From NCBI RefSeq assembly GCF_040419245.1, contig NZ_JAZHOH010000001.1, positions 2,790,001 through 2,854,000 on the forward strand: a DNA stretch of 64,000 nucleotides, given 5' to 3'. Of the stretch, positions 16,903 to 25,619 are shown one piece after another; the stretch's first letter is position 1; every line of letters starts with the position of its first letter. The position numbers and the translations under genes were made by a program. Origin of the DNA: Ewingella sp. CoE-038-23 (GTDB taxonomy: Bacteria; Pseudomonadota; Gammaproteobacteria; Enterobacterales; Enterobacteriaceae). The notes under the pieces were generated by a model, which saw only the letters and a program-made list of their open reading frames with translations, had not been told where the DNA came from and made no database searches.

Positions 16903-17979
16903 TTATGCCAATACGGCGCCGTAGACAACACCAGACAGGCCTTGGCTATCTGCGGTGATTTGCAGGCCTTCAGCAGACATGATCTGGAAGTTGTAGTTAA
17001 CGTTTGGTAGCGGGCGAGGCAATGGCACAACGCCAACCGCCATGCCGACTAGAGGTGAGACCACATCCTGACGGCGCTGATAAGCGAGGAACTCGTTACC
17101 TGTCAGTGCAAACGTTGGACGGATTTCTTTGACTGGGGCGAATGGCAGAACAGCTTGAAGCAAGTTTCCACTAATAACGCCGTTGACCACGTATGGCTGT
17201 GCCAAGTTTGCCCAGATTTCTGGAGACACCCACATGATGTCGTACTGTGCAATTTTGTTGGTACGTGCCAGAGAGCCGAAAGCGCCTTTACCGAAGAACT
17301 CAATCAACTGAGTAGGGGTAGCGCTGGTCAAGTCAATACTTGCACCACCTGCGCCTGAACCAAGATTCAGCTTCTTAGTGTTGCGGTGGTTTTTCAGGCC
17401 TTGAGCCTTATAGCCCTGCACTGAAATATTGCCGTCACCATTCAGATAGTAGTTAACGCGTTTCAGGTTGAACTTGCGCATTTTTGCCATCTGGGAGTCG
17501 AGAACCAAATCAATCCCAACTGTGCTCATACCGGCTGCGTGACGCCAATTAACGCCATAACCAGCGGTGAACACAGGAATTGGATCACCATCGCTCGCGT
17601 ACTCTGTGTGGTCGAACGAGAACGGCGCCTGACCATCAATACTGATTGAAACATCATCAGCAATATCGCCGATCACGTTGTACAGTTTGGCTGTTTTACC
17701 GACAGGCAGAATCGTTTGGACTGACATGAGGTCATTGACGATTTCCATGCCAACTTCCTGATCGCGCAACTGGATAATCTGACGGTCAATTTCAGCCCAG
17801 AAGTCACGACTTAGGCCGTCAACTGCGTTTGCAGCAAGCATATCAGCCGTGAGGTGCGCTCGGTTCGCTGCAATCATCGCGTTGTTTTGCGAGTTCCAGA
17901 TGTTACGGTGCGCCCACAGCTCATTCCAGTGACCGCCAAGACGACTGTTTGCAGCCAGTGTTTCTTTAGAGAAATACAT
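16903..17979 (-). CDS. Major capsid protein
   Basis: 358 aa, located after decoration and protease/scaffold genes. It starts MYFSKETLAANSRLGG and ends in a hydrophobic beta stretch (QGLSGVVYGAVLA). The E-loop-like N-terminal half and the spine-helix region (LRDQEVGMEIVNDLMSVQTI) fit an HK97-fold capsid of the encapsulin-like/DUF6260-like kind. Not lambda E by sequence, as far as I can judge. It is expected to be the most abundant virion protein; its ribosome site AAGGAAAATAT agrees. Confidence 0.82.
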   Translation of the reverse strand: MYFSKETLAANSRLGGHWNELWAHRNIWNSQNNAMIAANRAHLTADMLAANAVDGLSRDFWAEIDRQIIQLRDQEVGMEIVNDLMSVQTILPVGKTAKLYNVIGDIADDVSISIDGQAPFSFDHTEYASDGDPIPVFTAGYGVNWRHAAGMSTVGIDLVLDSQMAKMRKFNLKRVNYYLNGDGNISVQGYKAQGLKNHRNTKKLNLGSGAGGASIDLTSATPTQLIEFFGKGAFGSLARTNKIAQYDIMWVSPEIWANLAQPYVVNGVISGNLLQAVLPFAPVKEIRPTFALTGNEFLAYQRRQDVVSPLVGMAVGVVPLPRPLPNVNYNFQIMSAEGLQITADSQGLSGVVYGAVLA

Positions 17980-17991
17980 ATATTTTCCTTA

Positions 17992-18447
17992 TTAGGCAGC
18001 CGGAGCGGCAGCAACAGTGCCAACGCGCATGCGTACGCGAATGAAGTCGGTAGAGCTTGCTGCAATGGTGGCCTCATCTTGGCTGTAGCCGATCACCGAA
18101 TCGGTGTCCGCAGTTGCCAAGGTGAACTGACCATTCGCGCCAAGCTTAATCGGAGAGTCTTTTTTGTAGGCGCCCGGCATGCAGAGCAGAGCCAGTTCAC
18201 GCCCCTCTTCTACGTAGTTGCCCACGGCAGAGTCACCAACAGGAACAGCCTCTCGGATGTTAAGACCTTGGTGGTAAGCGCTGTCGATAATGTAGATTCG
18301 GCCTTTTAAAGCGGTTGCCTGAGCGAACGCCTCATTGGCATTAATTACTGCGGCGGTGCCGGGCAAAAGAGCAGCGGCGGTGATGCGGGTTTCAGTCTTG
18401 TATAAGGACTGCCCGTCGATGTTAACGCGACGATAGCGAGAAGCCAT
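17992..18447 (-). CDS. Head decoration (cement) protein
   Basis: 151 aa from ATG 18447 (MASRYRRVNIDGQSLY), AGGGGA upstream. The protein is rich in Ala/Gly/Val with the motif ITAAALLPGTAAVI and a C-terminus ending AAAPAA; small beta-rich proteins directly before the capsid gene stabilise the expanded head (lambda D position). Identification is by size, composition and position. Confidence 0.7.
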   Translation of the reverse strand: MASRYRRVNIDGQSLYKTETRITAAALLPGTAAVINANEAFAQATALKGRIYIIDSAYHQGLNIREAVPVGDSAVGNYVEEGRELALLCMPGAYKKDSPIKLGANGQFTLATADTDSVIGYSQDEATIAASSTDFIRVRMRVGTVAAAPAA

Positions 18448-18458
18448 TATCATTCCCC

Positions 18459-18800
18459 TTAGAAATATTTAGTTGCGTCAGGCGCGCCAGTTTCTGTTTG
18501 AGCCTGGCCGCTGTTGGTGCCCAGAGGCGCTGGCTCGCCAAGTTCTTTAAACATGGTTTCCAGTGCTTCACCTGACAGGGAGTTAGCGACAACCTCGCCA
18601 AACTTTGCGGCCACTGCGTCGCGCTTAACTTTCTCTTCAGCGCGGCTGTTAGCTGTCAGAGATTCGGACAGTTTATTTTGGTTAGCCTGTAAGGCTTCGA
18701 CCTTATCAGTGATCGGCTTCAACGCTTCTGCAAAGTTAGCGGCGAGGCCTTTACCGATTTCAGTCACCAGTTCTTGTTTCTCTTCTGTGGTTAAAGGCAT
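18459..18800 (-). CDS. Nested in-frame scaffold protein (Nu3-like)
   Basis: Inside the protease gene, codon 306 is an ATG preceded by GGAGGGCGAT, a near-perfect ribosome site at good spacing. It would give a 113-aa protein MPLTTEEKQELVTEIGKG... sharing the scaffold domain and C-terminus. This reproduces the lambda C/Nu3 design, in which the scaffold is made in excess from an internal start. Seen: the site and frame. Inferred: use of the start. Confidence 0.65.
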   Translation of the reverse strand: MPLTTEEKQELVTEIGKGLAANFAEALKPITDKVEALQANQNKLSESLTANSRAEEKVKRDAVAAKFGEVVANSLSGEALETMFKELGEPAPLGTNSGQAQTETGAPDATKYF

Positions 18801-19715
18801 ATCGCCCTCCGAGTTGGTTGCAGGTTTCTCCTGCGGTTTAAAAATTGATAGGAATTTGTTCGTTACTACGGCTACCCAAGACTCCTGACGGGCAACTTCT
18901 GTCCCAGCGTCATCGAAGGTTATTTTTCCGCCTTCGCTCTTGTATCCGTAAATCTGGGCGGCGCCGCCGTTGGTGATAATGACCACTTGCGTGTCGGTAA
19001 AATCAGCTACCCATGCATAGTCGTCGCTACCAATTGCGAATCGTTCTTTAGCAGCACGGTCTAATCGACTTTCACGTTCACGATATGACTCACCAATCAG
19101 GGCGCCAGTATTGGCTTTAATTGGTGTCGCAAGGTCAGCGTTAACCATGAGACCAACACCCTGCTCTGGTGTTGCCGCCCCAACTTCATTAAGTAGGATG
19201 GCGTCGTGGTCCATCTTCACAATGTCTGCAACCCATTTAGCGCCGGTGGCTGCCTGCTCATCGGTTGGCTCGTCTTCGTTCAGGAATGCGGCCATGCTGG
19301 TATGAATTGGCGGAACATCTTCACCACGCTCAATGGCTTCAACGCGCTCTAAGAACTCACGCCCCTTTTCAGACTGCTTGGCAACTTCGATATCCACCCA
19401 CTTTTCTAAATAGACTCGGTTGCCAGCCTTCTTGACGTTGCGGTTCCATGCGCCGATATGGCCCTGATTGATACCCTCTGGAGAGAAGGCTGATACGAAT
19501 TCGCCATTCAGCGTTGGGTGGCCCAATGGCGCTAACGTCCCCTCTAGGCCCGTATAGTGAGCGTCGATTTGCTCTGCGGTATAAAGACCACCGTTCATCA
19601 CAACGTTGGCGGGTAGCGTGTAGCTAGGCAGAACCCAGTGCTCTTTGTTGTTGTAAACCTCTCGGCGAATAGACTTGCTATTCACCTTGGTGGTGATGTT
19701 GACTTGCATTGTCAT
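18459..19715 (-). CDS. Prohead protease-scaffold fusion (DUF2213-type)
   Basis: 418 aa from ATG 19715, GAGG seven bases upstream. Residues ~1-220 are the DUF2213/prohead-protease-like domain (GLEGTLAPLGHPTLNG; HIGAWNRNVKKAGNRVYLEKW). From ~305 on, the protein is a charged coiled-coil scaffold (EKQELVTEIGKGLAANFAEA). The C-terminus ends PDATKYF. As in lambda C/Nu3, the scaffold part also has its own start inside the gene (see next entry). The catalytic residues of this protease family are not assigned here. Confidence 0.75.
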   Translation of the reverse strand: MTMQVNITTKVNSKSIRREVYNNKEHWVLPSYTLPANVVMNGGLYTAEQIDAHYTGLEGTLAPLGHPTLNGEFVSAFSPEGINQGHIGAWNRNVKKAGNRVYLEKWVDIEVAKQSEKGREFLERVEAIERGEDVPPIHTSMAAFLNEDEPTDEQAATGAKWVADIVKMDHDAILLNEVGAATPEQGVGLMVNADLATPIKANTGALIGESYRERESRLDRAAKERFAIGSDDYAWVADFTDTQVVIITNGGAAQIYGYKSEGGKITFDDAGTEVARQESWVAVVTNKFLSIFKPQEKPATNSEGDMPLTTEEKQELVTEIGKGLAANFAEALKPITDKVEALQANQNKLSESLTANSRAEEKVKRDAVAAKFGEVVANSLSGEALETMFKELGEPAPLGTNSGQAQTETGAPDATKYF

Positions 19716-19727
19716 TGAGGGACCTCA

Positions 19728-20678
19728 TCACGCCGCAAGAGAGCAGCATTGACATGTTGAACTGTTGGCAGCCATCTTCTTCCATTGGCTATCAAACTCA
19801 TTTTTGGCTTTTTCGATAATGCTTGAGTTGAGCGGTACGCCCTTGTCATCGACAAGAACCTCAACCTGAGTGCACTTGCAGTTAATGGCATTCGCGCCGG
19901 TTGCATACCACTCTCTAATTTCATCAGTGGTGTAGAGATGTCCATGCCTGATTGCGTGTGACTGCCGAGTGGTTGGACTAAGCGCTGAAAAATGCAGAAG
20001 CATCACCTTCAGGCCAAGGCTTGATTTGGCATCGTCTGCTTCATCCCATCTGGCGCGGCGAAGAGCTGTAGTTATCTCAGTGCGGGCAATTGTGTTTGCA
20101 CGGCGGGTTTCTACGCCAACCTGATCGCGAAGATTTCTAGCAACCTCTTTCGGGTTTAGCCCTCGCCCAATGCCATCTGTAAGAACCCTTGCCATGTCGC
20201 GCTTAACGTCAGCAGCAAAGCCTTTCATTTCTTCGAATACTCGTGCATATACCAATGCCATTCGGCGCTGATATGGTGAGCTGAGGAGTATGGTCTGAAG
20301 GGATTCTTTGGCAGCCAAGTAAACTGCCGATTGCTGGCTGAGGTTCACGTATGCCTGCGCAGTTCCTCTTATCGAAGCAGGATCAATGTAGTCATCGTTA
20401 AACCAGAGATTATTTTGCCCACCATCTAGCAAGACCGAATCCACCAGAAGGCTGGAATCATCCAGAACCATCGAAAGAAGATATGGGTCAAGTTGGTAGG
20501 TGTATTTGGCATTTACTGAGAGTGTTGCGGGGATTCTTTCTACTGCTGATGCGTATGCTTTACCGATTTGCTTTAATCGCCTGGCGAAGTCTTTCATCGC
20601 CTTTCTTTCTAGCGGGTCGAGTCCGGTCGGGTCGCCGTTATCACGCGGCAGTATTGCCGGCTTCTGCTTCCTCATCAT
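19728..20678 (-). CDS. MuF/SPP1 gp7-like head morphogenesis protein
   Basis: About 316 aa. The ATG at 20678 is preferred: AGAGG lies six bases upstream, while the ATG at 20684 directly abuts it. The C-terminal half has the family signatures TRRANTIARTEITTALRRAR, the SPTTRQSHAIRHG motif and ATGANAINCKCTQVEVLV. These proteins attach to the portal and enter the procapsid in a few copies. The gene overlaps the portal gene end by 38 bases. Confidence 0.88.
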   Translation of the reverse strand: MMRKQKPAILPRDNGDPTGLDPLERKAMKDFARRLKQIGKAYASAVERIPATLSVNAKYTYQLDPYLLSMVLDDSSLLVDSVLLDGGQNNLWFNDDYIDPASIRGTAQAYVNLSQQSAVYLAAKESLQTILLSSPYQRRMALVYARVFEEMKGFAADVKRDMARVLTDGIGRGLNPKEVARNLRDQVGVETRRANTIARTEITTALRRARWDEADDAKSSLGLKVMLLHFSALSPTTRQSHAIRHGHLYTTDEIREWYATGANAINCKCTQVEVLVDDKGVPLNSSIIEKAKNEFDSQWKKMAANSSTCQCCSLAA

Positions 20679-21999
20679 CTTCATCCTCTTCTAATTCACC
20701 AAGAGGCTTGTCAGCATCGTTTTCGAAACCTGCGGCTGTCCGTATCTCTTCCACGCTGAACACTTCGACACCAGAAGCCAAAGACGTCTGATTAATGGTG
20801 CTCATCTTCGCTGCACTATCAAGCTTGTCGGAAGAAGACTGCTCGTTGAGGTCATCCCAAATAACCGCCTTCTCTGGCACTGGGTTGATGATCTGCAAAT
20901 CAGTTAACTTTTGCGCGAAGTCTTCAATGTCGAATGACAGCTCATTGTTGCGGCGAGACTGGCATCGAGAGTTCATATACTTCTGGTCTTCAGTGCTGGC
21001 CCGCTCACCCGTCTGCATTCCTACAAGAACCTTGGCGGGAATGTCCACGCCTGCCGATGCGGTCTGAAGGTTCACGTCGTAGGTTGGTGATGGGTCTGCA
21101 ACGGCAGTAACCAGAGGCGTGACGCTGGCGCCCTGAGTGGTCAGGAGGACATCGTTACCACGGTTAACCTCTACAGCGGCCTCGTTGAACTTCTCTTGTA
21201 AATCAGTGACCGATACGCCATATATCGACGCAAGGTTGTTGAAGTCGATACCGGAGTCAAAGTTGATATTTAGCTGTCTTGCTGCGTTCTTGAGGAATGA
21301 TTCGCCCGAGCCGCCTTCTACCTTCTCTAAACTCACAAATGCGTTATACGAAGGCTCAAGGAACCCGATAGCATCTTCTGAGTAGTCACCAAGAATGAAC
21401 ACGCGGTCTGGGTGAATCTGGACGCGTCGGCTTGCGCCATTAGGCAGGCTCTCGGTGTATTCCCACATTTTAGGCTGGCCATAAGCCGTGGAGTTGATGT
21501 CAGTATCAATCTCGTATGGCTTAAGGGCGCCAGCCCACACGGCTGAAATCTTTGCCAGCCCCTTACCCTTAACAACTGGCAGGTTCCACGCCTTATTGTC
21601 ACGAACGTGAAGCAAGATTCCAGACCATCGACCAACCAAGCGACGCCCATCGGCCTGACTAAATACTTTCCACAACCGGCTATTGAAAACCTGCTTGATT
21701 GATGATTCCCATGGCGTTAAAGGCTTAGACTTATCCTTCTTGTCGCCTTGGATTATTTCGGGGTTAGTCTTCCAGCAGTGAGAGATGATCTTAGTCACGG
21801 CGCCATATGCAATGCCGCCGCGTCGATAAAGCTTGTACAGGTCTTCAAAGGTCAACTCTTCCTTGAATCCATACTCACACCATGCGGCACTGCGCTTTGC
21901 ATCAAGCCCCATGGATGGGTTAACCATTGCCATGCGGGCACGAGCAAGCCGTGCATCACTGATAGCGTGATTCACTGCGAGTTGTAGTTTGTTGTTCAT
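20641..21999 (-). CDS. Portal protein (DUF1073 type)
   Basis: 452 aa. Conserved blocks include AWCEYGFKEELTFEDLYKLY near the N-terminus, the wing/stem region HPDRVFILGDYSED, and PAKVLVGMQTGERASTEDQK, all typical of DUF1073-family portals. The C-terminus is strongly acidic (LGELEEDEDDEEAEAG). Twelve copies are expected to form the DNA gate at one capsid vertex and the motor platform for the terminase. Confidence 0.88.
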   Translation of the reverse strand: MNNKLQLAVNHAISDARLARARMAMVNPSMGLDAKRSAAWCEYGFKEELTFEDLYKLYRRGGIAYGAVTKIISHCWKTNPEIIQGDKKDKSKPLTPWESSIKQVFNSRLWKVFSQADGRRLVGRWSGILLHVRDNKAWNLPVVKGKGLAKISAVWAGALKPYEIDTDINSTAYGQPKMWEYTESLPNGASRRVQIHPDRVFILGDYSEDAIGFLEPSYNAFVSLEKVEGGSGESFLKNAARQLNINFDSGIDFNNLASIYGVSVTDLQEKFNEAAVEVNRGNDVLLTTQGASVTPLVTAVADPSPTYDVNLQTASAGVDIPAKVLVGMQTGERASTEDQKYMNSRCQSRRNNELSFDIEDFAQKLTDLQIINPVPEKAVIWDDLNEQSSSDKLDSAAKMSTINQTSLASGVEVFSVEEIRTAAGFENDADKPLGELEEDEDDEEAEAGNTAA

Positions 22000-22028
22000 G
22001 CTGTGTCCGTTTGGTGGGGTTCAGGCAA

Positions 22029-22051
22029 TAAAAAAGGCCGCCTTGGCGACC
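22029..22051 (-). terminator. Rho-independent terminator upstream of portal
   Basis: Stem GGTCGC/GCGGCC (one G-U), loop CAAG, followed by a T7 run on the minus strand. Confidence 0.75.
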
Positions 22052-22068
22052 TTGATGTATTTTGTAAA

Positions 22069-22257
22069 TTATAGGCGATTGAATGAAATCATAACTGCCC
22101 CGTCCGGATCGCATCCTCTGTCTTTTGCTATCTGCGTGAGGATTCTTTTAGCCAAATTCTCAATCGATTCGTCAGGATTTCTTTGAAAGAAACCATGACC
22201 CTTGCCTCGCTGCCCATCACGAGTCAAAACTTCATATGAAGCAAACCAGCTTTCCAT
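22069..22257 (-). CDS. Small hypothetical protein between terminase and portal
   Basis: 62 aa, starts MESWFASYEVLTRDGQRG with GGAGAGG upstream and is closed by the terminator before portal. Soluble, no known motif. The 83 bases to terL are very AT-rich and repeat the words TTTAATTT; nothing else is recognisable there. Confidence 0.6.
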   Translation of the reverse strand: MESWFASYEVLTRDGQRGKGHGFFQRNPDESIENLAKRILTQIAKDRGCDPDGAVMISFNRL

Positions 22258-22340
22258 TTCCTCTCCTTTTTTTTGAAAACTAGATTTAATTTCGGCGGAA
22301 AATCTATTTTCTTTAATTTAAAGGAGAATTTAATTTCAAC

Positions 22341-23597
22341 TCACTTACCTTGTAGCCTCTTAGGAATCATCATTCCGACCATTTGAGCTTTGCGCTTAAT
22401 GTGCCCGTCAAGGCCATATCGAATGCCATCCCAGCAGTGTTCAAACCCATCAGCAAGCTTTGGCAGTACTTCGCCAGTTATGCGGTCAGTTTTGTATGAC
22501 CACATGCGAGCCTCTAAGGCTACGTTCTTGCAGCGCGGGTGAATGATTATCTCGTCAAACCCACGCAGATGAGCAACGCCGTCTTCAACGCTGCCGGGCC
22601 ACTTATCGGCGGCGGATATGTCAAAGCCTTGGCGCTTTAGATAGCTAATAGTTTCTGGTCGCGCAGAATCCGCCTTGATGGGCCAGTTACGAACTTCTGG
22701 AATGGTGTCATATAGGTCAGCCATATGGTCAAGCTCTGTTTGCTTACCGTACGCCTCGTATTCGATATAGAGACGGTTATGGAGGATGAATGAGCGAACA
22801 AGTGTGTTCGGGTCTTTGGCGAAGCCGAAGTCGGCACCAAAGTGAAGTCGATCAGCTTCTTTCCACAGATTTTCCGAGAACTCTGAAATTCGATATTTAC
22901 CTGCAAGAACCTGCTTATCCGAGTTTTCCAGATATGCGCCTTCCCAAACCCATGCATAGGTCGATGGGTCGAGCCTGCGCATGTCGTTAAGACGATCACC
23001 ATCGAGAACATCAGGAAACCAAGGGTTATCCGTGTAGTTCATCTCAACGGTTATGCAGTCCTCGCCAGCCTCTTTCCTGAATCTCTTGTCTGTGGCGCTG
23101 CCGTCTCGTTCTGGGTTCCATGTCACCCAAACCTCAGAACCTTCTTCACGGACGGTAGGTGTTAGCTTCTGCCATGCAATTTCACTTACAGACTCAGCCT
23201 CATCAACCCAGCACAGCAGGATTCGAGCCTTAGACTTGATGCTGTCCAAGTTATGTCGCAAGCCTGCGAAGACATAGCTAACGCTCTTATCTTTTGTGCG
23301 AATGTACTTTTCACCAATATCAAAGTGGGATGCCAGCCAAGGAACGCCGAGTATCGCCTGCTTAACTTCCTGCATGCTTGACTCTTCAAGCGAGTTCATG
23401 AACTCACGAGCGCAGAGTATTACCCCGGATTGACCATTCATCATTGCCTGATACGCCTTAACGGCCGTCATCATGGCGAAGGTGCGGGTCTTAGCGGAGC
23501 CACGACCACCGTGTGAGCAGCGATAACGCTTATTTATGGCAGTGAATAGCGGAGCAAGTTTTGCAGGGATTGGCAGCTGAACGGCGTCACTCATCAT
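22341..23597 (-). CDS. terL: Terminase large subunit (PBSX-type)
   Basis: 418 aa. ATPase domain: Walker A GGRGSAKT at 30-37, Walker B ILLCWVDEAE with D132/E133, and a coupling motif VTWNPE near 180. The RNase-H-like nuclease domain follows with the first Asp in FGADFGFAKDPN and the later KADSARPE block. It drives ATP-dependent DNA packaging through the portal and cuts the concatemer. The ATG overlaps the terS stop in ATGA. Packaging type (cos or headful) cannot be told from sequence alone. Confidence 0.92.
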   Translation of the reverse strand: MMSDAVQLPIPAKLAPLFTAINKRYRCSHGGRGSAKTRTFAMMTAVKAYQAMMNGQSGVILCAREFMNSLEESSMQEVKQAILGVPWLASHFDIGEKYIRTKDKSVSYVFAGLRHNLDSIKSKARILLCWVDEAESVSEIAWQKLTPTVREEGSEVWVTWNPERDGSATDKRFRKEAGEDCITVEMNYTDNPWFPDVLDGDRLNDMRRLDPSTYAWVWEGAYLENSDKQVLAGKYRISEFSENLWKEADRLHFGADFGFAKDPNTLVRSFILHNRLYIEYEAYGKQTELDHMADLYDTIPEVRNWPIKADSARPETISYLKRQGFDISAADKWPGSVEDGVAHLRGFDEIIIHPRCKNVALEARMWSYKTDRITGEVLPKLADGFEHCWDGIRYGLDGHIKRKAQMVGMMIPKRLQGK

Positions 23598-24010
23598 TTT
23601 GGCTCAACAGGGAGAAGTTGGATAACGGTAGGCTTGGTGGTCATGGTGCCATCTGAAGAGGTGTGGTCAATAATCTGCTTGTCCAAACCTACCAACTTAG
23701 CCTTGCCCATTGTTGCGGCCACTGCTGCTGATGACTGAGGGGTTTCAGCACTCAATGCCTTCTGTCTCGACTCTTCAAGCTCGGCCAGGAGTGAGTCAAC
23801 CGTTACATTGTGCCTCTGCTTAATATCTCCCTGTAATTCAGCCACCCTTGCCGCAATCTTGCCGTTATCCAAAAGTTCTTTGGCCTTACGGTTCACGCTC
23901 TCAGGTTTCATCTTGTCAGCAGCATACGCCGTCCGATAAGCCTCTGAAGCATTACCCGTTTCGATGTATGCCTGACAGAAAGCCTCTTGCTTAATTGTCA
24001 GACCTGCCAT
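23594..24010 (-). CDS. terS: Terminase small subunit
   Basis: 138 aa of the Terminase_2 family: MAGLTIKQEAFCQAYIETGNASEAYRTAY is the classic N-terminal helix-turn-helix that recognises the packaging site, followed by an oligomerisation helix and a C-terminal tail. Coupled to terL. Confidence 0.9.
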   Translation of the reverse strand: MAGLTIKQEAFCQAYIETGNASEAYRTAYAADKMKPESVNRKAKELLDNGKIAARVAELQGDIKQRHNVTVDSLLAELEESRQKALSAETPQSSAAVAATMGKAKLVGLDKQIIDHTSSDGTMTTKPTVIQLLPVEPK

Positions 24011-24013
24011 TGT

Positions 24014-24208
24014 CTATTCCTTCAGGTTTTTTGTTAGCTCTAGAATCAGGAGCGTCATTGCAGTCACTCCCTCTTCGTGATCTTCTTTAATGATGCTGGC
24101 TATCTTCTTATGAAGGCTTTCAATCTTTTTTCTTTGCTCGCCTGGAAGCTCAGAAATGACACCCTTCATCATGAAGTAAGTTGCCTGCTGCTCTTTACTT
24201 AGTGCCAT
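24014..24208 (-). CDS. Small helical protein upstream of terS
   Basis: 64 aa (MALSKEQQATYFMMKGVI...). All-helical, Lys/Glu-rich, three bases before terS. Family not recognised. Position at the head of the packaging operon suggests an accessory to DNA packaging or nothing more than a passenger. Confidence 0.55.
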   Translation of the reverse strand: MALSKEQQATYFMMKGVISELPGEQRKKIESLHKKIASIIKEDHEEGVTAMTLLILELTKNLKE

Positions 24209-24353
24209 TTAGAACATTCCTCTATTTCGCGAAGTATCATCCCGTGATTAGGTGACACGCTAGCATTACAAAACCTATATAAAATTCTGTGTATCGCCAT
24301 TATGGTTGCGCTTGACAGAGCTTTATAAAATCACATATTCGCCAGTTACTACT
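24209..24353. other. Non-coding AT-rich gap upstream of the terminase genes
   Basis: 145 bases with no ORF. It contains a plus-strand TTGACA and several TATAAA-like words. In many phages the packaging (cos or pac) site lies just upstream of or inside terS, so this is where I would look, but no defining motif is visible. Confidence 0.4.
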
Positions 24354-24692
24354 TCATGGGTGAAGCATTTGCCCGCCAGCCAGTTCCAGTGAAGCACCGC
24401 CGCCAGAAATAGAACCCACTTCATCTTTGGCTTCAGGCTTACTTTGTAGGTCAGTGTCGATGTCTTCATTATCTCTCCCTTCCTCTGGTGTTGGCGCGAC
24501 TTCTACAGGCTTATCAACCACTGGCGCGAAGTGCATGCGAGTCACGGTGTCAGGCTTCAGGTAATTCCATTCACCGCTCTCTGTGGCTATAGCTACGAAT
24601 CCATTCACTATTTCAGGTTGCTGGCGCGTCATTGCTCCAGTGTAGATTTCGCCTGATTGTGTCTCGACTGTGATATTCCACTTCTGAGTCAT
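24354..24692 (-). CDS. Hypothetical phage protein
   Basis: 112 aa from ATG 24692 (MTQKWNITVETQSGEIYTG), GGAG seven bases upstream. N-terminal ~55 residues look like a small beta barrel; the rest is a Pro/Glu/Asp-rich disordered tail. Located between lysis and packaging genes. Not recognised. Confidence 0.55.
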   Translation of the reverse strand: MTQKWNITVETQSGEIYTGAMTRQQPEIVNGFVAIATESGEWNYLKPDTVTRMHFAPVVDKPVEVAPTPEEGRDNEDIDTDLQSKPEAKDEVGSISGGGASLELAGGQMLHP

Positions 24693-24709
24693 TAATGGCT
24701 CCAAATAAT

Positions 24710-24727
24710 AAAACCGCCCGAGGGCGG
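24710..24727 (-). terminator. Rho-independent terminator
   Basis: Stem CCGCC/GGCGG extended by one pair, 4-base loop, then TTTTATTATT on the minus strand, between the 24733-25068 and 24354-24692 genes. Confidence 0.75.
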
Positions 24728-24732
24728 CTTGC

Positions 24733-25068
24733 TTATAGGCACTCGTTAAGCCTATCTATCAACATTTTCACGTCTTCTTTTTCCCAGACAGCGAACAATT
24801 GGTCTTTATCAAAAAACCCATCTCGGTACTCACAATGCAAGTCCATTCTGAAGGAAGATCCTGATTTTTCAGCCTCTATAAGGATGTCGAATCTATCTTC
24901 ACTTGAATCATCAATAGCATCTGCTATTTGCTGGCTTAGAAAATCTATACCAACGGCGGTATCGCCTTTGATCTCAATGGGCCCGAATGAGCATTCCTCG
25001 TATTTGCTAAAGAGCGTATTGGCTGGAAGGTCTAGAAATTCTTTTCTATTGATGATTTTCATTTGCAT
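24733..25068 (-). CDS. Hypothetical phage protein
   Basis: About 111 aa starting MQMKIINRKEFLDLPANTLF (ATG 25068; 25062 is also possible, neither has a strong ribosome site). Acidic, with the C-terminal VWEKEDVKMLIDRLNECL helix. Similar small proteins follow lysis genes in other enterobacterial siphophages; function unknown. Confidence 0.55.
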   Translation of the reverse strand: MQMKIINRKEFLDLPANTLFSKYEECSFGPIEIKGDTAVGIDFLSQQIADAIDDSSEDRFDILIEAEKSGSSFRMDLHCEYRDGFFDKDQLFAVWEKEDVKMLIDRLNECL

Positions 25069-25163
25069 ACCATCGGATTTATTTTTTGTGATTATGCGTT
25101 TTATTTTCACCGATTGCAGGTGCCTTGTCATTATCAAGCGCCCGACATGCAGACGCTTTGTAA

Positions 25164-25619
25164 TCACTTCAGGCAGATGTTGGTGATGTAATCTTGCAGC
25201 CCGGCTATTTGCTTTGTGGCTGTTCCGATTCGCTCTCTGAGATTGAGATAATCCCGCTGAGCGGAGTCATTAAGTCTGGGGCTGGTTGCATCATCCACGC
25301 TGGAGGTGGCGGAGGCGTTTGGCGCTTTGCAGGTAGCGTTGATCCGCAGGCGCTTAGCGCCAGACTCGACATCAGCACGAAGCCTGTCATTTTCAGATTT
25401 GGCATCTGCTAGCTCCTTTGCGTATTTGATGTCGAGTTCAGCGGCCAGCTTGTTTCTGGCCGTCATCAGGTCGATGGTGGCTTGGTGCTCTTTTGCCACC
25501 TGAGATATTTCGGCAACATCATGCTTGAGCTTTGCGACTTGGCCTTGGTAATAGCTGACGCCAAAGAGCAAGCATGCCATGATAATTATCAGTATGGGGG
25601 TTAGTCTAATCCTGCTCAC
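25164..25619 (-). CDS. Rz: i-spanin Rz
   Basis: 151 aa. The GTG at 25619 overlaps the endolysin stop (GTGA) and follows GGGGG. It has an N-terminal membrane anchor (LTPILIIIMACLLFGVSYY) and a long periplasmic coiled coil from ~30 to ~100, as in inner-membrane spanins. With Rz1 it fuses inner and outer membranes in the last step of lysis. Confidence 0.85.
   Translation of the reverse strand: MSRIRLTPILIIIMACLLFGVSYYQGQVAKLKHDVAEISQVAKEHQATIDLMTARNKLAAELDIKYAKELADAKSENDRLRADVESGAKRLRINATCKAPNASATSSVDDATSPRLNDSAQRDYLNLRERIGTATKQIAGLQDYITNICLK
25205..25405 (-). CDS. Rz1: o-spanin lipoprotein Rz1, nested in Rz
   Basis: 66 aa wholly inside Rz in another frame. Signal sequence MPNLKMTGFVLMSSLALSAC ends in the lipobox LSAC, and the mature part is proline-rich (RQTPPPPPAW), the hallmark of Rz1. 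Outer-membrane partner of Rz. Confidence 0.88.
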   Translation of the reverse strand: MPNLKMTGFVLMSSLALSACGSTLPAKRQTPPPPPAWMMQPAPDLMTPLSGIISISESESEQPQSK

